A stretch of 64,000 bases of DNA, from NCBI RefSeq assembly GCF_030519375.1, contig NZ_JAUMKB010000009.1:1-64000 (forward strand), read 5' to 3'. A program made the position numbers and the translations under genes. This document shows, piece by piece, positions 26,630 through 34,626 of this stretch. Position 1 is the first letter of the stretch. The number at the start of each line of letters is the position of its first letter. Below the pieces are notes generated by a model. That model was given only the letters and a program-made list of their open reading frames with translations, searched no databases and had not been told where the DNA came from. The stretch comes from Mucilaginibacter tolerans (GTDB taxonomy: Bacteria > Bacteroidota > Bacteroidia > Sphingobacteriales > Sphingobacteriaceae).

Positions 26630-27859
26630 TTATTTACCTAACCTTTTCTTCAGATTCTCGTCAATTGCCTCAAGGAATTCTTCGGTGTACAGGTAATCTG
26701 TTCCGTGCTCCACTTTTGGTTTTATAGTGATCGCAAGGTCCTTGGTCATTTTGCCGCTTTCAACGGTTTCGATACAAACTTCTTCCAACGTTTTGCAGAA
26801 TTTGATCAGTTCTTTGTTGTCGTCCAGCATTCCGCGGAATTCCAAACCTCTTGTCCAAGCAAAGATTGATGCAATTGGGTTGGTAGAGGTCGGTTTACCT
26901 GCCTGGTGGTCGCGGTAGTGACGGGTAACGGTACCATGAGCAGCTTCAGCTTCCATGGTTTTGCCGTCAGGAGTAACTAAAGTTGAAGTCATTAAACCCA
27001 ATGAACCGAAACCTTGTGCAACGGTGTCTGACTGTACGTCTCCGTCGTAGTTTTTACAAGCCCAAACAAAGTTACCATGCCATTTCAGTGCTGATGCAAC
27101 CATGTCATCGATGAGGCGGTGTTCGTAGGTCAGTTGGTTTGCTTCAAACTCCAGTTTAAATTCATTCTCATAAATTTCCTGGAAGATATCTTTGAAACGG
27201 CCATCGTATTTTTTAAGGATGGTATTTTTAGTAGACAGATATAGAGGCCATTTCTTCAATAAAGCCTGGTTAAAGCACGCACGGGCAAATCCTTTGATCG
27301 ATTCGTCAGTGTTGTACATTGCCAGCGCAACGCCATCACTCTTAAAGTTGAATACTTCGTATGATTGTACTTCGCCACCATCTTCAGGGGTGAAAGTAAT
27401 AGTCAGCTTGCCTTTACCTTTGGTTAAAAAGTCGGTAGCGCGGTACTGATCACCAAATGCGTGACGGCCGATGCAGATAGGTGCAGTCCAGTTTGGAACT
27501 AAACGCGGAACATTAGACATAACGATTGGTTCACGGAAAACCGTACCATCCAATATATTACGGATAGTTCCGTTTGGCGATTTCCACATTTGTTTCAGGT
27601 TAAACTCTTTTACACGTGCTTCGTCAGGAGTAATAGTGGCGCATTTGATACCTACACCATATTTTTTAATTGCATTTGCTGCATCAATAGTTACCTGGTC
27701 GTCTGTCTGGTCGCGGTATTCAATACCTAAATCGTAATATTTTATATCCAGATCAAGATACGGGGTGATCAGTTTATCCTTAATAAATTTCCATATAATT
27801 CTGGTCATTTCATCACCGTCAAGCTCTACAACGGGATTTGCTACTTTAATTTTTGACAT
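26630..27859 (-). CDS. icd: NADP-dependent isocitrate dehydrogenase (eukaryotic-type)
   Basis: TCA-cycle enzyme making 2-oxoglutarate and NADPH from isocitrate, 409 aa, homodimeric type II form related to mitochondrial/cytosolic IDH. Typical pieces: [20 protein letters not shown] at the N-terminus, [20 protein letters not shown], the metal and substrate region [20 protein letters not shown], and [15 protein letters not shown]. Cytoplasmic. It sits downstream of a -7 box on its own strand and is followed by a perfect palindrome before manA. Confidence 0.96.
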   Translation of the reverse strand: MSKIKVANPVVELDGDEMTRIIWKFIKDKLITPYLDLDIKYYDLGIEYRDQTDDQVTIDAANAIKKYGVGIKCATITPDEARVKEFNLKQMWKSPNGTIRNILDGTVFREPIVMSNVPRLVPNWTAPICIGRHAFGDQYRATDFLTKGKGKLTITFTPEDGGEVQSYEVFNFKSDGVALAMYNTDESIKGFARACFNQALLKKWPLYLSTKNTILKKYDGRFKDIFQEIYENEFKLEFEANQLTYEHRLIDDMVASALKWHGNFVWACKNYDGDVQSDTVAQGFGSLGLMTSTLVTPDGKTMEAEAAHGTVTRHYRDHQAGKPTSTNPIASIFAWTRGLEFRGMLDDNKELIKFCKTLEEVCIETVESGKMTKDLAITIKPKVEHGTDYLYTEEFLEAIDENLKKRLGK

Positions 27860-27891
27860 AACCTGGTTTTGTTTTCTGTTTTAAAAGGGCT

Positions 27892-27899
27892 CAAATATA
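27892..27899 (-). promoter_or_regulatory. -7 promoter element of icd
   Basis: Minus-strand TATATTTG, a perfect TAnnTTTG, 32 nt before the icd start. Confidence 0.5.
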
Positions 27900-28069
27900 A
27901 AAAAATGGTGTTCCTATTTGTGAAATACTTTGTTGAAATTATTATTAGGCCTATTGAACAAATATTTCATTTTCAGCGTTAATTAATGAAACATTCAAGT
28001 TATTTTTATAAAATTGTGACATATTTAAATAGATATCCCGCTTGCCATAGATAGGGCTACCCTCTGATT

Positions 28070-28780
28070 ATGACGAAACTTATTGTAAGAACTGCACTTT
28101 TAACTCTCCTTACATGTTTAACTTCTCTCATCTCAAAGGCCCAGATTGGTTATGACTACGGAAAATATGATATCGGCTTCTCCGTAGGCTTTAACCAGTT
28201 TTATGGGGATGTGGTTACGGTCAAAAGCACCAAGGGCGTCAACTTCAATTTCACCTACAATCAGAGCCCTTTTGTCAATTATATTTTTGAGGCGCAATTC
28301 GGCAAACTGGCTGGTGGTGATGCCATTAATGATCCACTTGGTCGCCAGTTCGCTGCTGATTATCAATATTATGCCCTCAGATTGCAACTGCAGGCTGGTG
28401 AACTGATCGATTATTCGAGAGACGGCCTGGCCAATGCTTTAAAAAACCTGTATGCAGGCGCCGGTGTCGGTATAATTTATGACGAAATATCCAGTATAAA
28501 CAGGTATTCGGTGCAATATCCGGGTTATTATACACCAGGCCTAAATAAGGCAAGCCAGCTATTTGTTCCATTTCGTATCGGTTACGAGTTTAAGTTTTTT
28601 AACAAATATCAACGCCCCGACATAAAACTGGATATTGGGTATCAGTATAATATGGTATTTGGCGACGAACTGGATGGCTTTAAAGCCGGTCATCTCAACG
28701 ATGCCTATACCCAATTCACCATAGGCGTAAAATTCTCCCTTGGCGAGGTAACTTCTTACCGCAAGCAGATTAATTTTTAA
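28070..28780 (+). CDS. Outer membrane beta-barrel protein
   Basis: A secreted 236-aa protein with a signal peptide of about 24 residues (ending SKAQ). Alternating aromatic/hydrophobic strands such as YDIGFSVGFNQFYGD, VNFNFTYNQSPFVNYIFEAQFG, YQYYALRLQLQAG and the C-terminal YTQFTIGVKFSLG suggest an 8-stranded porin-like or OmpA-N-like barrel in the outer membrane. No periplasmic OmpA domain follows. I cannot assign a cargo or ligand. A short acidic protein gene follows 67 nt downstream on the same strand. Confidence 0.75.
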   Translation: MTKLIVRTALLTLLTCLTSLISKAQIGYDYGKYDIGFSVGFNQFYGDVVTVKSTKGVNFNFTYNQSPFVNYIFEAQFGKLAGGDAINDPLGRQFAADYQYYALRLQLQAGELIDYSRDGLANALKNLYAGAGVGIIYDEISSINRYSVQYPGYYTPGLNKASQLFVPFRIGYEFKFFNKYQRPDIKLDIGYQYNMVFGDELDGFKAGHLNDAYTQFTIGVKFSLGEVTSYRKQINF

Positions 28781-28847
28781 TCGCAGAATTATATCATTTT
28801 CTCAAATCCTTAGCCGAACTTTATTGTTAAATAAGAAAGGATAAGTT

Positions 28848-29276
28848 ATGGCAAAGAGAACATTCTACCCGGAATTTGATGACGAAAATTCCGACAGGGA
28901 CAGGATATTAAAGGATGATTTGGGTGAAACATCAAATGTAGAGAACCTGAATTTTAACGATGATGATGACAGCTTTGAATATGATGTAGAAAGCGACGAC
29001 CCGGACTATGATCATCCCGACCCGTATCATACTTCAGCGAAAAATGGCTCTGATATCTATTCCACTTATGATGAAGCCAATCCTTTCGATACGGCAGATG
29101 AATATATCCCCAACGAATCACTCGAAACCGATGTCGATCAGTTAGGTATGCATATAGACAGTAAAGGAAAGATTGTAGATGTCGATCCGATTGATGACGT
29201 TCTTTCGCGCACTCCTGAAGATAGCCGAACAGATTTGGACGAGGAGGGCTATCCGAAGAATGACCGAAAAAAATGA
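28848..29276 (+). CDS. Acidic hypothetical protein
   Basis: A 142-aa, very Asp/Glu-rich protein without signal peptide, membrane segment or Cys. It has repeated DDDDSFEYDVESDDPDYDHP-like low-complexity segments and is probably disordered. The end (DSRTDLDEEGYPKNDRKK) turns basic. ATG start follows a plausible spacer. I do not recognise a family. A second, shorter acidic protein is encoded on the other side of dnaX. Confidence 0.65.
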   Translation: MAKRTFYPEFDDENSDRDRILKDDLGETSNVENLNFNDDDDSFEYDVESDDPDYDHPDPYHTSAKNGSDIYSTYDEANPFDTADEYIPNESLETDVDQLGMHIDSKGKIVDVDPIDDVLSRTPEDSRTDLDEEGYPKNDRKK

Positions 29277-29321
29277 AGTAAGAAGTCTGACTTCGGAATA
29301 TCTGGTTTGGGGGTTTGACAA

Positions 29322-31139
29322 TTAATCCAGATCAAGATTAAAACGACGCCTTAATTCAGCGAGCTGTGGATTTTTATTTGCCATGTGCTGATACTTTTCT
29401 GTTGTGGTATATGGGCGTTTAGCTGCTTTGATCTCGTCAATGCGTGTAGTAACTTCGATATTAAAATTTCTCAAACCTACACGCAAAAAGTTAAGCAGAT
29501 TGTGCTTATCATCCCTGAACTGGTTTTCCTGAGTTTTGTTGGCTAAAATAACCTCAAACTCATAAGGCTTCAGCATCACCGGGGCATTAGAAGTAAATAT
29601 TGTCACAAGGGTCATATTTCCGTCGGCTTTCAATTTAGCAGCATAATCGCTCCAATGCTTCAGGAAAGCATCCATAGTAAAATCCTCTGCCGCATCACCT
29701 TTTATATAAGGGTCCTCCTCCTCTGCCATTTCAGCAGCGGTTGCTTTACCAAGATCTTTTAATGAGGGTATCTTAATAGATGTCGACGCTGAATGCTGAT
29801 TTGGAATAAACACCTTGGGCTTTTCAGCGACTGTCTGTTCGCTCCCATTCGTTATAGGTTCTTTAACCGGCGTTGGTGGCTGAGGTGTATTCTGTTCAAC
29901 GGGCCGGGTGATTGTTGGTGGCGCAGCACTCTCAACTTTTGGGGCCGGGGGATGACTTACTGCTGAGGTATCAGGTTTTTTTTTTACCTGTTCAGCCGGC
30001 TGGCTGACAGTCATTTCTCCGGCTGGTGCGGTGAGCATATTGAATGCCGAAGGCAAATGACACATCTTGAGCAGGGCAAGTTCTACCTGTAAACGCTGGT
30101 TCTTGCTCAGCTTATAACTCAGATCGCACTGGTTGGCAATATTCATTGCTGACAACAGGAAAGATACCGAAGAGGCCTGCGATTGCTGCAAATATTTAGC
30201 CTTAATACCTTCGCTTACCTCGAGCAATTTTAATGTGGTTGCATCCTTACTTACCAGCAGATTGCGGAAATGCTCCGACAAACCTGATATAAAATGAGCG
30301 CCGTCAAAACCTTTTGCCAAAATCTCATCAAATAATAATAAAGTACCTGCTGTATCTTCTTTTAACAGGCTATCGATGATATTAAAGTAGTAATCGTAAT
30401 CAAGGATATTCAGATTATCGATTACTGTCCTATACGTAACATTACCATCTGAAAAGCTAACGATTTGATCAAACATCGACAGCGCGTCGCGCAAACCACC
30501 ATCAGCTTTTTGGGCGATTATATGTAACCCGTCCGGCTCGTATTCAATGCTTTCTTTTTTTGCGATCGATGCCAGATGATTGGCCATGTCCTCTACCCGG
30601 ATACGGTTGAAATCAAAAATCTGACAGCGCGACAATATAGTCGGAAGTATTTTGTGCTTCTCGGTGGTGGCTAATATAAATATGGCATAATGAGGCGGTT
30701 CTTCCAACGTCTTCAAAAAGGCATTGAATGCAGCCTGCGACAGCATGTGCACCTCATCAATGATGTATATTTTGTATCTGCCTGCCTGCGGTGGTATACG
30801 TACCTGGTCGATCAGGCTGCGGATATCGTCGACAGAGTTATTGGAGGCTGCATCCAGTTCGTGGATATTGAATGAATTACCATTTTGGAAAGAAGTACAA
30901 GACGCACATACCCCACAGGCCTCTCCATTCGGTTGCAAATTTTCGCAGTTGATGGTTTTGGCAAGAATACGGGCACAGGTAGTTTTACCCACACCACGCG
31001 GACCGCAGAATAAAAATGCCTGCGCAAGCTGGTTATTCCTGATCGCGTTTTTTAGCGTATTGGTAATATGCTGCTGACCTACAACACTTTCAAAGGTAGC
31101 TGGGCGGTATTTACGTGCCGAAACAATGAAATTATCCAC
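29322..31139 (-). CDS. dnaX: DNA polymerase III subunit gamma/tau
   Basis: Clamp-loader ATPase of the replisome, 605 aa. Walker A is GPRGVGKTT (about residues 45-53). The zinc module has Cys at CENLQPNGEACGVCASC. Walker B is YIIDEVHMLS and the sensor 1 region is ILATTEKHKILPTILSRCQ, then sensor 2 with GGLRDALSMFDQ. Domain III follows, then a Pro/Thr-rich linker (about 370-450) and a tau-like C-terminal domain that binds polymerase and helicase. No slippery A-run clearly positioned for gamma frameshifting was identified, but it was not searched exhaustively. Confidence 0.95.
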   Translation of the reverse strand: MDNFIVSARKYRPATFESVVGQQHITNTLKNAIRNNQLAQAFLFCGPRGVGKTTCARILAKTINCENLQPNGEACGVCASCTSFQNGNSFNIHELDAASNNSVDDIRSLIDQVRIPPQAGRYKIYIIDEVHMLSQAAFNAFLKTLEEPPHYAIFILATTEKHKILPTILSRCQIFDFNRIRVEDMANHLASIAKKESIEYEPDGLHIIAQKADGGLRDALSMFDQIVSFSDGNVTYRTVIDNLNILDYDYYFNIIDSLLKEDTAGTLLLFDEILAKGFDGAHFISGLSEHFRNLLVSKDATTLKLLEVSEGIKAKYLQQSQASSVSFLLSAMNIANQCDLSYKLSKNQRLQVELALLKMCHLPSAFNMLTAPAGEMTVSQPAEQVKKKPDTSAVSHPPAPKVESAAPPTITRPVEQNTPQPPTPVKEPITNGSEQTVAEKPKVFIPNQHSASTSIKIPSLKDLGKATAAEMAEEEDPYIKGDAAEDFTMDAFLKHWSDYAAKLKADGNMTLVTIFTSNAPVMLKPYEFEVILANKTQENQFRDDKHNLLNFLRVGLRNFNIEVTTRIDEIKAAKRPYTTTEKYQHMANKNPQLAELRRRFNLDLD

Positions 31140-31217
31140 TGCTGCTAAGATAAAAAGAATAAAATTGATGCTAAAATTACTGGTAACAAATGTCTAAAAC
31201 TTTCTTCTATGTGATGA

Positions 31218-31838
31218 TTACAATATTGAGATCGAGGTGATCTCTTTTACTTTATAATACCCTTTAGCCTGCGGCAAGTAAACCTCAATTTCCTGCCATC
31301 CTATCTTCATTTCTTTGCCAACATAAGAGGTCATATCTCCTGTAAAATTTTCAGAGCCGGTGAATTGCCTTAACCACAAAAATGACGTCTCTTGTTTGTT
31401 ATTGTCTATCAGGACAATATAATTGAACCCTTTATTGTCAATTCGTTTAAAACGCCCCGCAGACACACTTGATAGATTGGCATTAGCATCGTCTTTTTTT
31501 ACCGTCAACAACGATAATTTTATAAAAGGCTGGCAATTTTTTGCAAGTAGATCTTTTGCAATGACCATACCCAATTTCTCCCCGGTACTTTCGTTCATTA
31601 CATCTTCGTTACGCTCTTTTGCAAAGTCTGTAAACAAATCAGCATGCCTGGCTATGCAATCAGTATATGCGGCTATCGCCTCCTCCCTCGTTTTTATTTT
31701 AGACAGATCTAACCTCGTAACACAATCACACAATGTGTCGGTTATTTTCTTTTCTGCCAGTCCCATAACAGGGGTTTGGGCGTACGATATAGTTGCACTA
31801 ATAGCTGTAAGTGCTAAACAAAGTAAAAAACGTTTCAT
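31218..31838 (-). CDS. Secreted hypothetical protein
   Basis: About 206 aa beginning MKRFLLCLALTAISATISYA, a signal peptide; an upstream in-frame ATG 33 nt earlier is less likely. The mature part has a Cys cluster (TLCDCVTRLD, then YTDCIARH and AKNCQPFIK) and a C-terminal half rich in beta-strand sequence (GFNYIVLIDNNKQETSFLWLRQF). No family is recognised. Periplasmic or outer-membrane-associated location is inferred from the signal peptide. Confidence 0.65.
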   Translation of the reverse strand: MKRFLLCLALTAISATISYAQTPVMGLAEKKITDTLCDCVTRLDLSKIKTREEAIAAYTDCIARHADLFTDFAKERNEDVMNESTGEKLGMVIAKDLLAKNCQPFIKLSLLTVKKDDANANLSSVSAGRFKRIDNKGFNYIVLIDNNKQETSFLWLRQFTGSENFTGDMTSYVGKEMKIGWQEIEVYLPQAKGYYKVKEITSISIL

Positions 31839-31905
31839 GACAAGGAATAAAAATTTCCCTGCAAAATGCAATAAAGAATCTGATTTTTCTTAGTAGTCCG
31901 AAGAA

Positions 31906-32142
31906 TTATTCGTCATCCTCTTCTTCATACTCATCCGGAAAATGATCATCATCATCTAGAGAGGGCTCGCCCAGATCGTCATCTGCCTGGATCTCATGCA
32001 GGTCATCCATATCCTGGATCCTGTCGTCAAAGTCCTCATCCTCAAAATCTTCATCATCCTCTTCTTCCCAGTTATCGTCTTCAGGTCCCCATGAGGAATT
32101 AACTATTAATGCCTCATCGTTTTCAAGATCAGTGATTAGCAT
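31906..32142 (-). CDS. Small highly acidic hypothetical protein
   Basis: A 78-aa protein in which about half of the residues are Asp or Glu, with runs such as WEEEDDEDFEDEDFDD. It has a short ordered N-terminus (MLITDLENDEALIVNSSWG). Certainly disordered; a DNA mimic, chaperone tail or metal buffer could be imagined but nothing shows this. It precedes a 433-nt non-coding region leading to rpsF. Confidence 0.6.
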   Translation of the reverse strand: MLITDLENDEALIVNSSWGPEDDNWEEEDDEDFEDEDFDDRIQDMDDLHEIQADDDLGEPSLDDDDHFPDEYEEEDDE

Positions 32143-32258
32143 GATCGTATATTTTAGAAATTAGCGTTTGCGTTAATTGATATACAATGTTATATAAGTT
32201 TTGTCAAAAAACATACACCGATTTTTTTAAAAATTTTCACATAATTAACCCACGTATT

Positions 32259-32336
32259 GCGCCGGGGATAGAAATGGATATCGGCCCAGTGCCTAGGGCC
32301 TGCAGGCATATAAATGGATAGCCCGCCTAGGCGCCC
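32259..32336. ncRNA. Candidate structured RNA/repeat element upstream of rpsF
   Basis: GC-rich island inside AT-rich non-coding DNA. Two related units, GATAGAAATGGATATCGGCCC and TATAAATGGATAGCCCGCC, are each followed by a small hairpin (GGCCC...GGGCC at 32283-32300; GCCTAGGC at 32325-32332). The outer GCGCC (32259-32263) can pair with GGCGC (32330-32334). Similar GGATAGCCC-type repeats occur between genes in other Bacteroidota (from memory). Orientation and function are unknown. Confidence 0.35.
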
Positions 32337-32501
32337 TAATCTCAGTTGGCAGTAATCAAGGTAACCTATAATCAAACAAATCATGTCGGACGAATCTGAT
32401 TACTTCGTCATCTGTTATTCCACCAACCACATCCTGCAACAACTCTGGAAAACGAAAATCACCTTGCGCCATACATCAGGCAAAATATCCTGCCAAAATT
32501 C

Positions 32502-32532
32502 TTTGAAAAAAAGAAAACTATACCTACATTTG
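32502..32532 (+). promoter_or_regulatory. Promoter of the rpsF operon
   Basis: TTTG (32502-32505), a 19-nt spacer, then TACATTTG (32525-32532): an exact match to the Bacteroidota primary sigma consensus TTTG-N19-TAnnTTTG. Confidence 0.85.
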
Positions 32533-32535
32533 CAG

Positions 32536-32550
32536 CCCGTTTAATACGGG
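32536..32550 (+). promoter_or_regulatory. Leader hairpin of the rpsF operon, candidate S6:S18 binding site
   Basis: CCCGT-TTAAT-ACGGG forms a 5-bp stem directly at the predicted start of the transcript, 25 nt before rpsF. S6:S18 leader motifs with a CCG element control this operon in many bacteria. Here the placement fits, but the full motif is not proven. Confidence 0.4.
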
Positions 32551-32575
32551 TAAAACATTAAAACAAAGCAAGATA

Positions 32576-32944
32576 ATGCAACAGTACGAAACCGTAATCA
32601 TTCTTACCCCGTTGTTATCTGAAGAGACTGCTAAAGAGGCTATTGCCAAATACAGCAAATTCTTAAAAGATAACGGAGCCGAAATTGTCCAGGAGGATAA
32701 TTGGGGTTTGAAGAAACTAGCGTACCCTATTCAGAAGAAAAACACAGGGTACTATCACTTAACTGAATACAAGGCTCCGGGTGAATTAATTAATAAATTG
32801 GAGATTGAGTTCAGACGTGATGAACGCGTATTGCGTTTCCTTACTATTGCGCTGGACAAACACGCTATTGCTTACAATGAGAAAAAACGCAGTGGCGCTT
32901 TCAATCAAAAGAAAACCGTTAAAGCAGAGGAGGCAGCAAAATAA
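32576..32944 (+). CDS. rpsF: 30S ribosomal protein S6
   Basis: bS6, 122 aa, with the typical MQQYETVIILTPLLSEE start and ENWGLKKLAYPIQKKNTGYY-like core (here DNWGLKKLAYPIQKKNTGYY). A Lys/Ala-rich C-terminal tail follows. bS6 binds bS18 on the platform of the small subunit. It is first of a three-gene operon and its stop codon overlaps the rpsR start by one base. Confidence 0.98.
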   Translation: MQQYETVIILTPLLSEETAKEAIAKYSKFLKDNGAEIVQEDNWGLKKLAYPIQKKNTGYYHLTEYKAPGELINKLEIEFRRDERVLRFLTIALDKHAIAYNEKKRSGAFNQKKTVKAEEAAK

Positions 32945-33207
32945 TGGCTAACGAACAAATCCAATACGTTACTGCTCCCAAGGTGGACGATACACGTAAA
33001 AAATACTGCCGCTTTAAGAAAAACGGTATCAAATACATCGATTACAAAGACGCAAACTTCTTATTAAAGTTCGTAAACGACCAGGGTAAAGTATTACCTC
33101 GCCGTCTTACCGGTACTTCATTAAAGTTTCAGCGTAAAGTGGCCCAGGCTGTGAAGCGTGCACGCCACATCGGTTTATTACCTTATGTAACAGATTCTTT
33201 AAAATAA
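32944..33207 (+). CDS. rpsR: 30S ribosomal protein S18
   Basis: bS18, 87 aa, with YCRFKKNGIKYIDYKDANFL and the conserved basic LPRRLTGTSLKFQRKVAQAV stretch. It is translationally coupled to rpsF (TAATG overlap). In Bacteroidota bS18 together with bS6 and bS21 has been shown to sequester the 16S anti-Shine-Dalgarno tail, relevant to the strong SD found before the next gene. Confidence 0.98.
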   Translation: MANEQIQYVTAPKVDDTRKKYCRFKKNGIKYIDYKDANFLLKFVNDQGKVLPRRLTGTSLKFQRKVAQAVKRARHIGLLPYVTDSLK

Positions 33208-33209
33208 TC

Positions 33210-33215
33210 AGGAGG
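33210..33215 (+). promoter_or_regulatory. Strong Shine-Dalgarno sequence before rplI
   Basis: AGGAGG lies 8 nt before the rplI ATG. Canonical SD sequences are nearly absent elsewhere in this window, so this one is notable. Confidence 0.85.
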
Positions 33216-33223
33216 TTTAAACA

Positions 33224-33667
33224 ATGGAAGTTATTTTAAAACAAGACGTAAAGAACCTCGGTGAAAAAGACGAAATCGTAAAGGTAAAACCAGGTTATGG
33301 CCGTAACTATCTTATCCCGCAGGGATTTGCTACGCTGGCTACTGAATCTGCCCGCAAAGTTTTAGCAGAAAACCTAAAACAGGCGGCATTCAAACAAGAA
33401 AAGATCCGTAAAGATGCTGACGCAATTGCAACTAAACTGGAAGGTGTTAAACTAACCATCGGTGCAAAAGCAGGCGAAACCGGTAAAATATTTGGCGCGA
33501 TCAACACGATTCAGATTGCCGACGCTTTGAAAAAAGAAGGTTTTGAAGTTGACCGCCGCCGTATCACATTTGATGCAGAACCTAAGTTTGTTGGTGAATA
33601 CACTGCCAATCTGAACCTGCACAAAGAAGTGAAAGTTAAAGTTCCGTTTGAAGTAGTAGCGGAATAA
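33224..33667 (+). CDS. rplI: 50S ribosomal protein L9
   Basis: bL9, 147 aa, beginning MEVILKQDVKNLGEKDEIVK with GYGRNYLIPQGFA, a long linking helix and a C-terminal domain (KIFGAINTIQIADALKKEGF). It binds 23S rRNA domain V near L1. It is third and last in the operon, separated from rpsR by 16 nt that contain AGGAGG, and is followed by an intrinsic terminator. Confidence 0.98.
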   Translation: MEVILKQDVKNLGEKDEIVKVKPGYGRNYLIPQGFATLATESARKVLAENLKQAAFKQEKIRKDADAIATKLEGVKLTIGAKAGETGKIFGAINTIQIADALKKEGFEVDRRRITFDAEPKFVGEYTANLNLHKEVKVKVPFEVVAE

Positions 33668-33670
33668 TTT

Positions 33671-33805
33671 AGATTTCGATTTCGGATTTACAATTTCGGA
33701 ATTAAAAAATTAGAGGTGTTTAGTGAAAGCTAAGCACCTTTTTTATTTAAAAGCAGTATAAGGGTATAATATAAATTCGAAATCGAACATTCGAAATTCG
33801 AAATG
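33671..33805. repeat. TTCGAAAT-type inverted arrays around the rplI terminator
   Basis: The left arm (33671-33703, ATTTCGATTTCGGATTT and similar) and right arm (33773-33805, TTCGAAATCGAACATTCG and similar) are complementary arrays of 7-8-nt units. The terminator is nested between them. A related array is at 38215-38246. Confidence 0.65.
33714..33744 (+). terminator. Intrinsic terminator of the rpsF operon
   Basis: Stem AGGTGTTTAG / CTAAGCACCT (one G-U pair), loop TGAAAG, followed by six T residues. Confidence 0.85.
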
Positions 33806-33824
33806 AATAAATTATTTTCGAAAC

Positions 33825-34520
33825 ATGAAACGCGGCGGCATCCTGAAACTTATCCTACGCATCCTTAAACTGGCCCTGATTCTTTTCTTTGTAATCAGCA
33901 TCCTATGGGTATTGCTGTACCGGTTTGTTAATCCGCCGGTTACCTGGCTGATGATCACTCGTGGGTTTGAGCGTAAGGCGGATGGCAAAGACTGGAAGAT
34001 CGACAAAAAGTGGATCGATTTCGATGATATTTCTGATCCGATGAAGCGTGCTGCCGTTGCCGCAGAAGATCAAAAGTTCCTGGACCATTTCGGGTTCGAC
34101 TTTAAAGCGATGGAAAAAGCAATCGACAAAAACTCGCATAGTCATAAATTGATAGGCGGAAGTACTATTTCGCAACAAACTGCCAAAAATATTTTTCTAT
34201 GGCCGGGCCGCTCTTATGTGCGCAAAGGTTTTGAGGCCTACTTTACCATCCTGATAGAATTATTCTGGAGCAAAAAACGCATCATGGAAGTATACCTGAA
34301 CGAGATAGAAATGGGTGACGGCATTTATGGTGTTGAAGCGGCTGCCCAGAATTATTACCACAAATCAGCCAGTGACCTGAATACTTACCAGGCTGCGGCT
34401 ATTGCCTCTATTTTCCCCGATCCGCTGAAATGGTCGCCTACTAATCCAAGCGATAATTTAAGACACCGCCAGTATTTGATACGGAAGAATATGAGGAGAC
34501 TGGGGCCGCTGGATTTTTGA
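33825..34520 (+). CDS. mtgA: Monofunctional biosynthetic peptidoglycan transglycosylase
   Basis: GT51 glycosyltransferase of 231 aa polymerising lipid II into glycan strands. It has one N-terminal membrane anchor (about 8-32), then the family motifs: AAVAAEDQKFLDHFGFDFKA with catalytic Glu, GGSTISQQTAKNIFLWPGRS, and ELFWSKKRIMEVYLNEIEMG followed by GIYGVEAAAQNYY. There is no transpeptidase domain, so it is the monofunctional MtgA type. The start is set by the ATG directly before the basic RGGILKLILR anchor. Confidence 0.94.
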   Translation: MKRGGILKLILRILKLALILFFVISILWVLLYRFVNPPVTWLMITRGFERKADGKDWKIDKKWIDFDDISDPMKRAAVAAEDQKFLDHFGFDFKAMEKAIDKNSHSHKLIGGSTISQQTAKNIFLWPGRSYVRKGFEAYFTILIELFWSKKRIMEVYLNEIEMGDGIYGVEAAAQNYYHKSASDLNTYQAAAIASIFPDPLKWSPTNPSDNLRHRQYLIRKNMRRLGPLDF

Positions 34521-34521
34521 C

Positions 34522-34626
34522 TTTAGTTGAAGAGGTTTTAGAGTTGTATTAGTTGAAGTGCTTAAGTCTTTCAGAGACCTATATAACCACAACAATGTTT
34601 ATAACCATTGCAACCTTTCCAACTCA
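34522..34626. repeat. GTTG-type hairpin array
   Basis: GTTGAAGAG, GTTTTAGA, GTTGTATTA, GTTGAAGTG (about 34527-34562) face ATAACCACAACAATG and ATAACCATTGCAACC and TTTCCAAC (about 34577-34623), filling the space between convergent genes. Confidence 0.6.

Noticed and set aside
32190..32384. 64-codon minus-strand frame upstream of rpsF
   Set aside because: It overlaps the GC-rich hairpin element and has an unlikely composition; the element explains the region better.
32383..32544. 53-codon plus-strand frame starting MSDESDYFVICYS
   Set aside because: Its second half runs through the rpsF promoter and leader hairpin, so it is probably chance.
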